From contig CAZIDY010000006.1 of the NCBI GenBank assembly GCA_964538505.1, positions 62,001 to 126,000 of the forward strand: DNA of 64,000 nucleotides. The letters run 5' to 3'. Made by a program: the position numbers and the translations under genes. The notes under the pieces were generated by a model. That model did no database searches and was not told the DNA's origin. It worked only from the letters and a program-made list of their open reading frames with translations. Shown in pieces: positions 40,782-48,660 of this stretch. The stretch's first letter is position 1, and every line of letters begins with the position of its first letter. The stretch is from Zeimonas sp964538505 (GTDB lineage: Bacteria; Pseudomonadota; Gammaproteobacteria; Burkholderiales; Burkholderiaceae_E).

Positions 40782-41999
40782 ATGGGCATGAACACACAAC
40801 GACGCAAGGTGATCGGCACGATGGGTGCCGCCGCCGCCGCGCTCGCGGCTCCCCCCTTCGTGCGTGCGCAGACCGGCACGCTGAAGGTTGGATGGGCCAT
40901 CTCGAAGACCGGTCCCTTCGCCGGCGGCGCCGCGGTCACGCAGTGGCCGAACTACCTGCTGTGGATCAAGGACGTGAACGACGCCGGCGGCCTGAACGTG
41001 GGCGGTCGCCGGATGAAGCTCGAGCACATCGAATACGACGACCGCAGCCAGTCGGAAGAGGCGGTGCGTGCGGTCGAGCGGCTGATCAGCCAGGACAAGG
41101 TCGACATCCTGCTGCCGCCCTGGGGCACCGGGCAGAACCTGGCCGTGGCGCCGATCTTCGCGCGCGGCGGCTTTCCGATGATGACCGGCAGCATGGCGAG
41201 CGATCGCATCGCCGAGGTCGTCAAGCGCTGGCCGAACATCTTCTCGATGCTCAACACCTCCAGCGTATACGCGGAGTCGCTGGTAGAGGTGCTGAACTCG
41301 CTGCGCACCGCCGGCACGATCGGCAACCGCGTCGCGGTCGTCAACGCCGCCGAGCAGTTCGGCATCGAGCTGGGCAACGCGGCACGCCGCGCACTGAAGG
41401 CGGCGAACTACGAGCTGGTCTACGACGGCAGCTATCCGATGTCCTCGCAGGACTTCACGCCGGTGATCAGCGAGGCGCAGCGCGCGAACCCCGACGTGTT
41501 CATGGCCTTCAGCTACCCGCCCGACACGATGGCGCTCACCGATACCGCGCGCGTGCGCGGCTTCAACCCGAAGGTGTTCTACACCGCGGTGGGAAGCTTC
41601 TTCCCGCAGTTCAAGCAGCGCTTCGGCGACAACGCGAACGGCGTGATGGGCATCGGCGGCTGGAATCCCGACAGCGACGCGTTCCGCGCCTACATCCAGC
41701 GCCACGTCGCGCTGCATCAGCGCGAGCCCGACCGCTGGGGCGCGTCGCTGTTCTACGCCGGACTGCAGGCGCTGGGCCAGTCGATCGAGGCAGTCGGCAT
41801 GGACAACAAGGCCGTGGTGCAGCACCTGCGCTCGAACAGCTTCGACACCATCGTCGGCAAGCTCGACTTCGACGAGAACAACATCCGCAAGGGGGGCTGG
41901 TTCGTCGGGCAGTGGCAGGACGGCGACTTCTACGGCATCGCGCCGCAGCAGCCCGGGGCGCGCAAGGCGATCGCACCGAAACCGGCCTGGAAGGCCTGA
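40782..41999 (+). CDS. HAAT-type ABC transporter substrate-binding protein
   Basis: A 405-aa periplasmic binding protein of the Leu/Ile/Val-binding (type I) family. The Tat-like signal QRRKVIGTMGAAAAALAAPPFVRAQ ends near residue 29. The mature part contains KVGWAISKTGPFAGGAA, DDRSQSEEAVRAVERLISQDKVDILLPPWGTGQNLAVAPIFARGG and a C-terminal lobe. Relatives often bind aromatic acids, keto acids or amides rather than leucine. It begins the transport half of the operon, 78 bp after the SDR gene; a GC-rich stem-loop (ATAGC-GCGCG-GCTAT) sits in that gap. Confidence 0.92.
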   Translation: MGMNTQRRKVIGTMGAAAAALAAPPFVRAQTGTLKVGWAISKTGPFAGGAAVTQWPNYLLWIKDVNDAGGLNVGGRRMKLEHIEYDDRSQSEEAVRAVERLISQDKVDILLPPWGTGQNLAVAPIFARGGFPMMTGSMASDRIAEVVKRWPNIFSMLNTSSVYAESLVEVLNSLRTAGTIGNRVAVVNAAEQFGIELGNAARRALKAANYELVYDGSYPMSSQDFTPVISEAQRANPDVFMAFSYPPDTMALTDTARVRGFNPKVFYTAVGSFFPQFKQRFGDNANGVMGIGGWNPDSDAFRAYIQRHVALHQREPDRWGASLFYAGLQALGQSIEAVGMDNKAVVQHLRSNSFDTIVGKLDFDENNIRKGGWFVGQWQDGDFYGIAPQQPGARKAIAPKPAWKA

Positions 42000-42020
42000 T
42001 CGTCGAGGAAGCGAGCCGCG

Positions 42021-42896
42021 ATGCCTTTCATCGATGCCCTGCTGAACGGCCTCACGCTCGGGGGCATGTACGCGCTCGTCGCACTGGGGCTGAACCTCCA
42101 GTACGGCGTAGCGCGCATCATGAACCTGTCGTACGGCGAGATGATGATCGCGGCCTCCGTGCTGGCCTGGGCGCTGTTCGGCCAGCACGGACTGTCTCCG
42201 ATCGCCACGCTCGTCATCGCGCTGCCGTTAGCCGCGATCGCGGGCTGGGCGATCTACGCGCTCGCGCTGATGCCGCTCGTGCGTCGGGCGCCCAACCGCG
42301 ATGCGCTCGAGGCCGACAGCCTGCTCGGCACCTTCGGGCTGCTGTTCGTCATCCAGGGCGTGATGCTGGTGGCGGTCGGCGGCGGATACCTCAGCTACTC
42401 GTTCCTGTCGGTGCCGGTCGCGGTGCTCGGCACCACGCTCGCCGCCAACCGGCTGCTCGCGCTGGCGATGGCGGCGGTGCTCGGCCTCGCCATCTGGCTG
42501 TTGCTCACGCGCACGCGCATCGGCACTGCGATCCGCGCGGTGTCGGTCGATCCGGTCTCGGCGCAACTGGTCGGCATCGACACCCGCCGGCTCGCGGCAG
42601 CGGCCTTCGCACTCGGCACCGTGATGGCTGCGGTGGCCGGCGTGCTAGTCAGCATGTTCCTTACCTTCAGCGCGACGATGGGCGTCGTGTTCACGATGAA
42701 GGCGCTGATCGTCGTCATCATGGGCGGCATCGGAAACATGGCGGGCGCGGCAGTGGCCGCGCTGATGCTCGGGCTGGTCGAGAGCTTCGTCGGCACCTTC
42801 GTCGACCCGGGGCTGACGCTCGCGGCCAACTACGCGCTCTTCCTCATCGTGCTGCTGTTCTTTCCGGCCGGGCTGTTCGGCAAGGTGATGCGATGA
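42021..42896 (+). CDS. HAAT ABC transporter permease, LivH type
   Basis: A 291-aa inner-membrane permease with about eight hydrophobic segments. It opens with FIDALLNGLTLGGMYALVALGLNLQYGVARIMNLSYGEMMIAA, the standard LivH start, and carries IRAVSVDPVSAQLVGIDTRRLAAAAFALGTVMAAVAGVL, which holds the EAA-type cytoplasmic loop. Its stop overlaps the LivM-type gene start by 4 bp. Confidence 0.95.
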   Translation: MPFIDALLNGLTLGGMYALVALGLNLQYGVARIMNLSYGEMMIAASVLAWALFGQHGLSPIATLVIALPLAAIAGWAIYALALMPLVRRAPNRDALEADSLLGTFGLLFVIQGVMLVAVGGGYLSYSFLSVPVAVLGTTLAANRLLALAMAAVLGLAIWLLLTRTRIGTAIRAVSVDPVSAQLVGIDTRRLAAAAFALGTVMAAVAGVLVSMFLTFSATMGVVFTMKALIVVIMGGIGNMAGAAVAALMLGLVESFVGTFVDPGLTLAANYALFLIVLLFFPAGLFGKVMR

Positions 42897-43897
42897 GCAA
42901 CGGCGAAACTACCGCAGCGGCTGTCGCGGCCGCGGAACGCACCGATAACCTGCGCTGGCCCGGGTGGGTCTTCGCGGGCGCCTGCTTCGCCGCGCTCGCA
43001 TTCGCCCCGGGAATGGGCAACGACTACACGACCGCGCTGCTGATCAACCTGCTGCTGTACAGCGTGCTGGCGACGGCGTGGGGCCTGTTCTGCGGAACGA
43101 CGAAATACATCTCGCTGGCGACGGTGGCCTTCTTCGGCGCCGGCTCCTATACGGTGGCGGTGCTCGGCGAAGTGCTCCCGTGGCCGCTGGTGCTGCTCGC
43201 GGCGGCGGCCATCGGCGTCGTGCTCTCGCTGCTGGTCGGGCTCGTTACGCTGCGGCTCTCGGGCACCTACTTCGTCATCTTCACCTTCGGGCTCACCGAG
43301 CTGCTGCGCCAGGTCGTCAACTGGTACGAGAGCAAAGTCGCGGGCTCGATCGGTCGCTACGTGTTCGTCGATGCAGCGACGCCGGGCTTCATCTATGGCC
43401 AGCTGCTCGCGCTGTTCGCGCTGGTGCTGCTGCTCGGCTGGTGGCTGTCGCGCTCGCGCCTTGGCTTCGCGCTACGGCTGATCGGCGAGGACGAACAGGC
43501 GGCACGCCACTGCGGCATCGACGCCACGCGCACCAAGCTCGTCACCTTCACGATCACCTCGGTGTTCATGGTGATCGCCGGTGCGATCGTCGCACCGCGC
43601 TGGACCTACATCGACCCGGCGATCGCGTTCAACCCGATCGTCTCGTTCCAGGTGCTCATCATGGCGCTGCTCGGCGGCACCGCCCGCTTCTGGGGCCCGG
43701 TGCTCGGCGTGGTGCCGCTGGTGCTGCTCTTCGAGACGCTGGTCAAGTACCTGCCGAACCACTTCCCGATCGCCCTCGGTGTGATCTTCCTGCTGATCGT
43801 CTACGCGGTGCCGCGCGGAATCGTCGGGCTCGTGCTCGAACGGGGCGGGCGCCTGCGGCGCAATGCAGCGACCGCTGCCGGCGGAGCCGCGCAATGA
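42893..43897 (+). CDS. HAAT ABC transporter permease, LivM type
   Basis: A 334-aa permease with eight or nine membrane segments. Typical LivM blocks are TAWGLFCGTTKYISLATVAFFGAGSYTVAVL, LRLIGEDEQAARHCGIDATRTKLVTFTITSVFMVIAGAIVAP and FNPIVSFQVLIMALLGGTARFWGPVLGVV. The N-terminal 20 residues are polar. It forms the channel with the LivH-type permease and overlaps its two neighbours by 4 bp each. Confidence 0.95.
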   Translation: MSNGETTAAAVAAAERTDNLRWPGWVFAGACFAALAFAPGMGNDYTTALLINLLLYSVLATAWGLFCGTTKYISLATVAFFGAGSYTVAVLGEVLPWPLVLLAAAAIGVVLSLLVGLVTLRLSGTYFVIFTFGLTELLRQVVNWYESKVAGSIGRYVFVDAATPGFIYGQLLALFALVLLLGWWLSRSRLGFALRLIGEDEQAARHCGIDATRTKLVTFTITSVFMVIAGAIVAPRWTYIDPAIAFNPIVSFQVLIMALLGGTARFWGPVLGVVPLVLLFETLVKYLPNHFPIALGVIFLLIVYAVPRGIVGLVLERGGRLRRNAATAAGGAAQ

Positions 43898-44607
43898 CGC
43901 CCGTACTCGAAGTGCAGGACATCAGCCGCTCCTTCGGCGGCCTGCGCGCCGTCGACAAGCTCTCCTTCGACATCGGCACCGACGAGATCGTCGGGCTGCT
44001 CGGACCGAACGGCTCCGGCAAGACGACGGCATTGCACCTGATCAGCGGCGCGCTGCGCCCCGATCGCGGTTCGGTTCGCTTCCAGGGAAGCGAGATGGCC
44101 GCAGCGCCGGCGCACAAGAGGGCGCGAGCCGGCATCGCGCGCACCTTCCAGCTCGTGCGCGTGTTCCAGACGATGACCGTGCGCGAGAACGTGCAGGCCG
44201 GCCTGATGTTCGGACGCGGCAACCATCGTGCCGATCCGACCGCCCTGCTGGCGCGCGTCGGCCTGGCTGCGCTCGCCGGTCGGCCCGCGCAGGAGCTCAC
44301 CTACATCGACCAGAAGCGGCTCGAGCTCGCACGTGCGCTGGCGCTCGAGCCCCGGCTGCTGCTGCTCGACGAATGGCTCGCCGGTCTCAACCCGTCGGAG
44401 CTCGTCGAGGCGGTCGCGCTGGTGCGCTCGCTGCGTGGCACCGGCGTGTCGGTGCTGATGGTCGAGCACGTGATGGACGCGATCCGGTCGCTGTGCGACC
44501 GGTGCATCGTGATGAACTCCGGAACGAAGATCGCCGAAGGAACGCCGCAGGAAGTGCTCGCCGACCGTCGGGTCATCCAGGCCTACCTGGGAGACGACGA
44601 TGTTTGA
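43894..44607 (+). CDS. HAAT ABC transporter ATP-binding protein, LivG type
   Basis: A 237-aa ATPase. Walker A GPNGSGKTTALH, Walker B LLLLDEWLAGLN and the H-loop VEHVMDAI are all present. The signature helix reads LTYIDQKRLELARAL instead of LSGGQ; LivG proteins often have LSYGQQ-type signatures, so a weakened signature is common, but this form is unusual. It overlaps the LivF-type gene by 8 bp. Confidence 0.93.
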   Translation: MTPVLEVQDISRSFGGLRAVDKLSFDIGTDEIVGLLGPNGSGKTTALHLISGALRPDRGSVRFQGSEMAAAPAHKRARAGIARTFQLVRVFQTMTVRENVQAGLMFGRGNHRADPTALLARVGLAALAGRPAQELTYIDQKRLELARALALEPRLLLLDEWLAGLNPSELVEAVALVRSLRGTGVSVLMVEHVMDAIRSLCDRCIVMNSGTKIAEGTPQEVLADRRVIQAYLGDDDV

Positions 44608-45322
44608 GGTCGAAAGCCTGTCTGCCTCGTACGGACTGCACCGCGCGCTCGATCGCGTTTCGCTGCGCGTCGGCGACGCGGAGGTCGTCGTGATGCTCGG
44701 CGCGAACGGTGCCGGCAAGACGACGATGCTCAAGGCGATCGCCGGCCTGTTGCCGACGCCGCCCCACACGCGCATCACGCTGGCCGGCCAGGCGCTGCAC
44801 GCGTTGCCGGCACGGCTGCGCGTCGAAGCGGGCATCGCGCTCGTGCCCGAAGGTCGCGGCATCTTCGGCGAGCTCACCGTGCTCGAGAACCTGTCGCTAG
44901 GCGCGTATCCGAAGCGGGCACGCACGACCGAGAAAGCCAACCTCGAGAAGGTGCTCTCGCTGTTTCCGCGCCTCGGCGAGCGCCTGAAGCAGACCGCGCG
45001 CACGATGAGCGGAGGCGAACAGCAGATGGTCGCGATCGGCCGCGCGCTGATGTCGGCGCCGAAGCTGCTGCTGCTCGACGAACCCTCGCTCGGCCTGTCG
45101 CCGATCGTCTGCGGCGAACTGTTTCGCGCGCTCGAGCACGTCAAGGACACCGGTGTCAGCATCCTGCTGGTCGAGCAGAACGCGAAGCGCAGCCTCTCGA
45201 TCGCCGATCGCGGCTACCTGCTCGAGAACGGGCGCATCGCCGGTGAAGGCCCGGCGCAGCAGCTGCTGAACGACCCCGCCGTGCAGTCGGCGTATCTGGG
45301 GATGAGCAGCGTCGCTGTCTGA
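44600..45322 (+). CDS. HAAT ABC transporter ATP-binding protein, LivF type
   Basis: A 240-aa ATPase with Walker A GANGAGKTTMLK, signature MSGGEQQMVAIGRAL, Walker B LLLLDEPSLGLSP and H-loop LLVEQNAKRSLSIADRGYLLENGRI. It completes the five-part importer and ends the operon. A REP-like repeat (45324-45350) begins 2 bp after the stop. Confidence 0.95.
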   Translation: MFEVESLSASYGLHRALDRVSLRVGDAEVVVMLGANGAGKTTMLKAIAGLLPTPPHTRITLAGQALHALPARLRVEAGIALVPEGRGIFGELTVLENLSLGAYPKRARTTEKANLEKVLSLFPRLGERLKQTARTMSGGEQQMVAIGRALMSAPKLLLLDEPSLGLSPIVCGELFRALEHVKDTGVSILLVEQNAKRSLSIADRGYLLENGRIAGEGPAQQLLNDPAVQSAYLGMSSVAV

Positions 45323-45323
45323 G

Positions 45324-45350
45324 GGAAACCGGGGTCAGACCACGATTTCG
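45324..45350. repeat. REP-like element, copy B (one end missing)
   Basis: GGAAACCGGGGTCAGACCACG followed by ATTTCG: the same core as copy A, but lacking the mirror CGGTTTCC end. It abuts the livF-type stop codon. Confidence 0.65.
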
Positions 45351-45488
45351 ACGACGAGAGCTTCGTGACCGGAAACAGACATTGGATCCTCCTCCATGTT
45401 TCTAGCCGAGGCTACACCGACACACGGGGACGATGCGTGAAGGACGCTGGGAGCGTACTGTCGATGCGATCCGCACGGAGGAACGCCA

Positions 45489-45950
45489 ATGTCCGCACTC
45501 GACCTGCAGGACCCGCTGTTCGCGACGTACGCGATCGCCGCCGCCCTGATGATCCTGAAGGCAGCAGCGATGTCGTGGCTCACCGTGTACCAAATGCTCC
45601 ACGTGAATGGCGGCTTCCGCTCGCCGGAGGATCTGCGCCGCACCCGGCTGAACCCGGCTCCCGCTCCGAAGCAGCTCGAACCCGACGAACGCGTCGAACG
45701 GATTCGGCGCATCCACCTGAACGACCTCGAGAACCTGCCCTTCTTTCTCGCAGCCGGGTTCCTCTACGTGCTGAGCGACCCGCCGCTCATGCTCGCGCAG
45801 TGGCTTCTATACGGCTACGTCGTCTCGCGACTCCTTCACTTCGCGGCGTACCTGAGCGCGCGGACGCACGACACGCGCGCCACGTTGTGGACGATCGGCT
45901 CGTTGATCATCGTCTACATGGCCTGCGCGGCGCTCGTCGCTGCGCTTTGA
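45489..45950 (+). CDS. MAPEG family membrane protein
   Basis: A 153-aa membrane protein with four hydrophobic helices, of the MAPEG (membrane-associated eicosanoid/glutathione) family. RRIHLNDLENLPFFLAAGFLYVL carries the conserved helix-2 R-x-H-x-N-D-x-E-N pattern of the glutathione site, and SRLLHFAAYLS is in helix 3. It may be a microsomal-type glutathione transferase. It is bracketed by two REP-like elements, one 140 bp before and one directly at its stop. A GGAGGAA site precedes the ATG. Confidence 0.88.
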   Translation: MSALDLQDPLFATYAIAAALMILKAAAMSWLTVYQMLHVNGGFRSPEDLRRTRLNPAPAPKQLEPDERVERIRRIHLNDLENLPFFLAAGFLYVLSDPPLMLAQWLLYGYVVSRLLHFAAYLSARTHDTRATLWTIGSLIIVYMACAALVAAL

Positions 45951-45983
45951 GGAAACCGGGAAAGCGTGGTCTGACCCCGGTTT
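45951..45983. repeat. REP-like palindrome, copy C
   Basis: GGAAACCGGG (45951-45960) with CCCGGTTT (45976-45983) around AAAGCGTGGTCTGAC. The core CGTGGTCTGACCCC is the reverse complement of that in copies A and B. It begins right after the MAPEG stop codon. Confidence 0.7.
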
Positions 45984-46019
45984 GCTCGCGCTATAGTCGG
46001 TATCGGAGGGGGCGAAGAC

Positions 46020-46568
46020 ATGGCGAGCACGCGGACCAGCCGCACGCACCCGCTTCGCATCGACGAGGTGAAAGCGGGCAACGGAATCATCGGCATCACG
46101 TTCTGCCCGGGCAAGAGCGGGCCGAGCCTGTCCGACTACCGGTGGGAACGCGACCTCACTGCAGACCTCGACATCGTGTCGAAATGGCAGCCCGATGCGG
46201 TCGTCACGCTGATCGAGCGACATGAATTCGAGATGCTGCGCGTGCCGCGCCTGGGCGAGCAGATCGTCGCGCGTGGAATCGACTGGCATCACCTGCCGAT
46301 CGTCGACGTACGCCCGCCCGATGAACGTTTCGAGGCGGCGTGGCGAAGCAGCGGCCCGGTGCTGAACCGGATCCTTCGCCAGGGCGGCCGCGTGCTCGTA
46401 CATTGCCGCGGCGGCCTCGGGCGCGCCGGGACCGTCGCGGCACGCCTGCTCGTCGAGCTCGACGTGGCGCCCGAGGCAGCGGTGCGCCGCGTTCGGCAGT
46501 CGCGTCCGGGCGCGATCGAAACGGACGAACAGCTGCGGTACGTGCTCGCGCTCGCGTCGGACGAGTAG
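46020..46568 (+). CDS. Dual-specificity/tyrosine-type protein phosphatase
   Basis: A 182-aa cysteine phosphatase. The P-loop is VHCRGGLGRAGT (Cys129, Arg135), with the general acid likely Asp96 in PIVDVRPPDE, an arrangement like atypical dual-specificity (cyclin-dependent kinase inhibitor 3-like) phosphatases. Substrates are unknown. GGAGGGGGC precedes the ATG. It stands alone between a MAPEG gene and a truncated transporter gene. Confidence 0.9.
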   Translation: MASTRTSRTHPLRIDEVKAGNGIIGITFCPGKSGPSLSDYRWERDLTADLDIVSKWQPDAVVTLIERHEFEMLRVPRLGEQIVARGIDWHHLPIVDVRPPDERFEAAWRSSGPVLNRILRQGGRVLVHCRGGLGRAGTVAARLLVELDVAPEAAVRRVRQSRPGAIETDEQLRYVLALASDE

Positions 46569-46590
46569 AAACGGGCGCTACGACCGCCCG

Positions 46591-46806
46591 ATGCGGATCC
46601 TCTTTCGCTACCTGAAGCCGCAGCGCGGGCTGATCGCACTGGCGCTGCTGCTCGCCGCAGCCAGCCAGGTGCTCGCGCTCGTCGACCCGATCATATTCGG
46701 CTGGATCATCGACGACTACGCGATGTGGCGCCAGCAGATCGGCGAGCGCGTGGAAGACGAGGCAAAGCGCTACCCTTGGGAAACCGTTTCCGAGGGCCCG
46801 ACATGA
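46591..46806 (+). pseudogene. Truncated ABC exporter (N-terminal fragment)
   Basis: The first 43 residues (MRILFRYLKPQRGLIAL, LVDPIIFGWIIDDYA) are the start of an ABC-type exporter with its first membrane helix. The remaining 28 residues are unrelated and end in a stop overlapping the next gene by 4 bp. A complete exporter has about 600 residues, so this is a remnant left by a deletion with its break near 46720. It is unlikely to be functional. Confidence 0.7.
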
Positions 46807-47516
46807 CCGATCTCAGCAGCTTCCCGATCACGAAGAAGTGGCCCGCACGCCACCCGGACCGCATCCAGCTCTATTCGCTGCCGACGCCCAATGGCGTGAA
46901 GGCGTCGATCATGCTCGAGGAGACCGGGCTGCCATACGAGGCGCACCGCGTGAGCTTCGAGACCGACGACCAGATGTCGCCGGAGTTCCTGTCGCTGAAC
47001 CCGAACAACAAGATTCCGGCGATCATCGATCCGGACGGGCCGTCGGGCAAGCCGATGCCGCTCTTCGAAACCGGCGCGATCCTGATCTACCTGTCCGACA
47101 AGTGCGCGCGCCTCGGGCGCGAGGCCTTCATGCCGGGCGAGCCCGAGCGTCGTTACGAAACGATCCAGTGGCTGATGTGGCAGATGGGCGGCGTCGGCCC
47201 GATGTTCGGGCAGCTCGGCTTCTTCCACAAGTTCGCCGGCAAGGACTTCGAGGACAAGCGGCCGCGCGACCGCTATGTGAACGAATCGAAGCGACTGCTG
47301 CGCGTGCTCGAGCAGCGACTGACGGGACGCCGCTGGCTGATGGGCGACGACTACACGATCGCCGACATCGCCACCTTTCCGTGGGTGCGAAACCTGGTCG
47401 GCTTCTATGGCGCGGGCGAGCTGGTGGGTTTCGATGATTTCCCGGAAGTAGCGCGCGTGCTGTCGGCCTTCGTGGAGCGGCCCGCCGTGGCGAAGGGATT
47501 GACGATCCCGGCCTGA
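46803..47516 (+). CDS. Glutathione S-transferase (YghU/nu-class-like)
   Basis: A 237-aa two-domain glutathione transferase or disulfide-bond oxidoreductase-like protein. IQLYSLPTPNGVKASIMLEETGLPYEAHRVSF is the thioredoxin-like N-domain with TPNG, and NKIPAIIDPDG with ETGAILIYLSDK binds glutathione. The C-terminal helical domain contains GDDYTIADIATFPWVRNL. This is closest to the YghU/YfcG-like class. Its ATG overlaps the stop of the truncated exporter fragment. Confidence 0.92.
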   Translation: MTDLSSFPITKKWPARHPDRIQLYSLPTPNGVKASIMLEETGLPYEAHRVSFETDDQMSPEFLSLNPNNKIPAIIDPDGPSGKPMPLFETGAILIYLSDKCARLGREAFMPGEPERRYETIQWLMWQMGGVGPMFGQLGFFHKFAGKDFEDKRPRDRYVNESKRLLRVLEQRLTGRRWLMGDDYTIADIATFPWVRNLVGFYGAGELVGFDDFPEVARVLSAFVERPAVAKGLTIPA

Positions 47517-47537
47517 GGCAACAGGGGAGAACCGGAC

Positions 47538-48647
47538 ATGGCCATCGACCGCGACACCATCGGCATCGCGCTCTCGGGCGGCGGATATCGCGCGACGCTT
47601 TTCGGGCTCGGCTCATTGCAGCGACTCAACGACGCCGGGCTGCTCGGCAAGCTCGATCGCATCACCAGCGTCTCCGGCGGCTCGATCCTCGCCGGCGTGC
47701 TCGCGCACCGCTGGAAGGAGCTCGACTTCATCGACGGGCGCGCGCTCAACTTCAACGCGCTGGTCGTCGATCCGGTGCGCGCCTTCTGCAGCCAGACGAT
47801 CGACGTCGGTGCAGGCATCAAGGGCGCGCTGATGCCTTTTCGCAGCGCCGGCGACTTCCTCGCCGCACGCTACGACGACGATCTCTTCGAGGGTGCGATG
47901 CTGAAGGACCTCCCCGACGCTTCGCTGCCCGGCAATCCGCGTTTCGTCTTCTACGCAACGAGCCTGCAGACAGGCCGCAGCTTCCGCTTCCGGCAGGACT
48001 TCATCGCCGACTACCTGCTCGGCATCAATCGCAACGCACAGGTGAAGCTGTCGACTGCCGTGGCCGCGTCGAGTGCATTCCCGCCGATCTTCTCGCCGAT
48101 CGAGCTCGACACGGAACCCGGCGACTGGCAACAGGGCAGCCCGGCACCCGAGCTCGCCGCGCTGCGCGAGCACGTCGTGCTCACCGACGGTGGCGTCTAC
48201 GACAACATGGGGCTCGAGTCGCTGGTCGACAACGTCGACATCGTGCTCGTCAGCGACGCGGGCGCACCCTTCGGCATCGAGGAAGCGCCGGGCGAGGACT
48301 ACGTACGACAACTCGGCCGCGTGCGCGACATCCTGATCGACCAGACAAGGGCATTGCGCAAGCGCTGGCTGGTTTCCGAATTCGCCGCAGGGCGCCAGCG
48401 CGGCGCGTACTGGGGCATCGCGACGCAGATCGGTGATTTCGCGGCGACGGACGCGCTCGCCGCCGACAACACGCTCACCGGCGAACTCGACGAGGTGCCG
48501 ACGCGTCTCGCCGCATTCGACGAGCGGCTGCAGGGCCGGCTGATGAACTGGGGCTACGCGCTGTGCGACGCAGCGCTGCGCACGCGCGCGAAGATCACGA
48601 TCGCGCGGGCACCCGGTCTTCCCGCCCCGGCGCATCCGCTCAGCTGA
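47538..48647 (+). CDS. Patatin-like phospholipase, first gene of a putative conflict cassette
   Basis: A 369-aa lipid hydrolase. The oxyanion loop is SGGGYRA (14-16), the nucleophile Ser46 lies in SVSGGS, and the catalytic Asp217 in TDGGVYDN; all parts of the Ser-Asp dyad are present. There is no signal peptide, so it would act on membrane lipids from inside, as CapV-type effectors of anti-phage systems do. It starts 22 bp after the GST gene with GGGGAGAA before the ATG, and is followed after 13 bp by the CHAT gene and then the MBL gene. A defence role is inferred from this company. Confidence 0.9.
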   Translation: MAIDRDTIGIALSGGGYRATLFGLGSLQRLNDAGLLGKLDRITSVSGGSILAGVLAHRWKELDFIDGRALNFNALVVDPVRAFCSQTIDVGAGIKGALMPFRSAGDFLAARYDDDLFEGAMLKDLPDASLPGNPRFVFYATSLQTGRSFRFRQDFIADYLLGINRNAQVKLSTAVAASSAFPPIFSPIELDTEPGDWQQGSPAPELAALREHVVLTDGGVYDNMGLESLVDNVDIVLVSDAGAPFGIEEAPGEDYVRQLGRVRDILIDQTRALRKRWLVSEFAAGRQRGAYWGIATQIGDFAATDALAADNTLTGELDEVPTRLAAFDERLQGRLMNWGYALCDAALRTRAKITIARAPGLPAPAHPLS

Positions 48648-48660
48648 CCGGGCAGGCGCG

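Noticed and set aside
43894..44607. LivG-type ATPase lacking a normal LSGGQ signature as an inactive subunit
   Set aside because: Walker A, Walker B and H-loop are complete and LivG proteins tolerate altered signatures; the LivF subunit has a proper signature.
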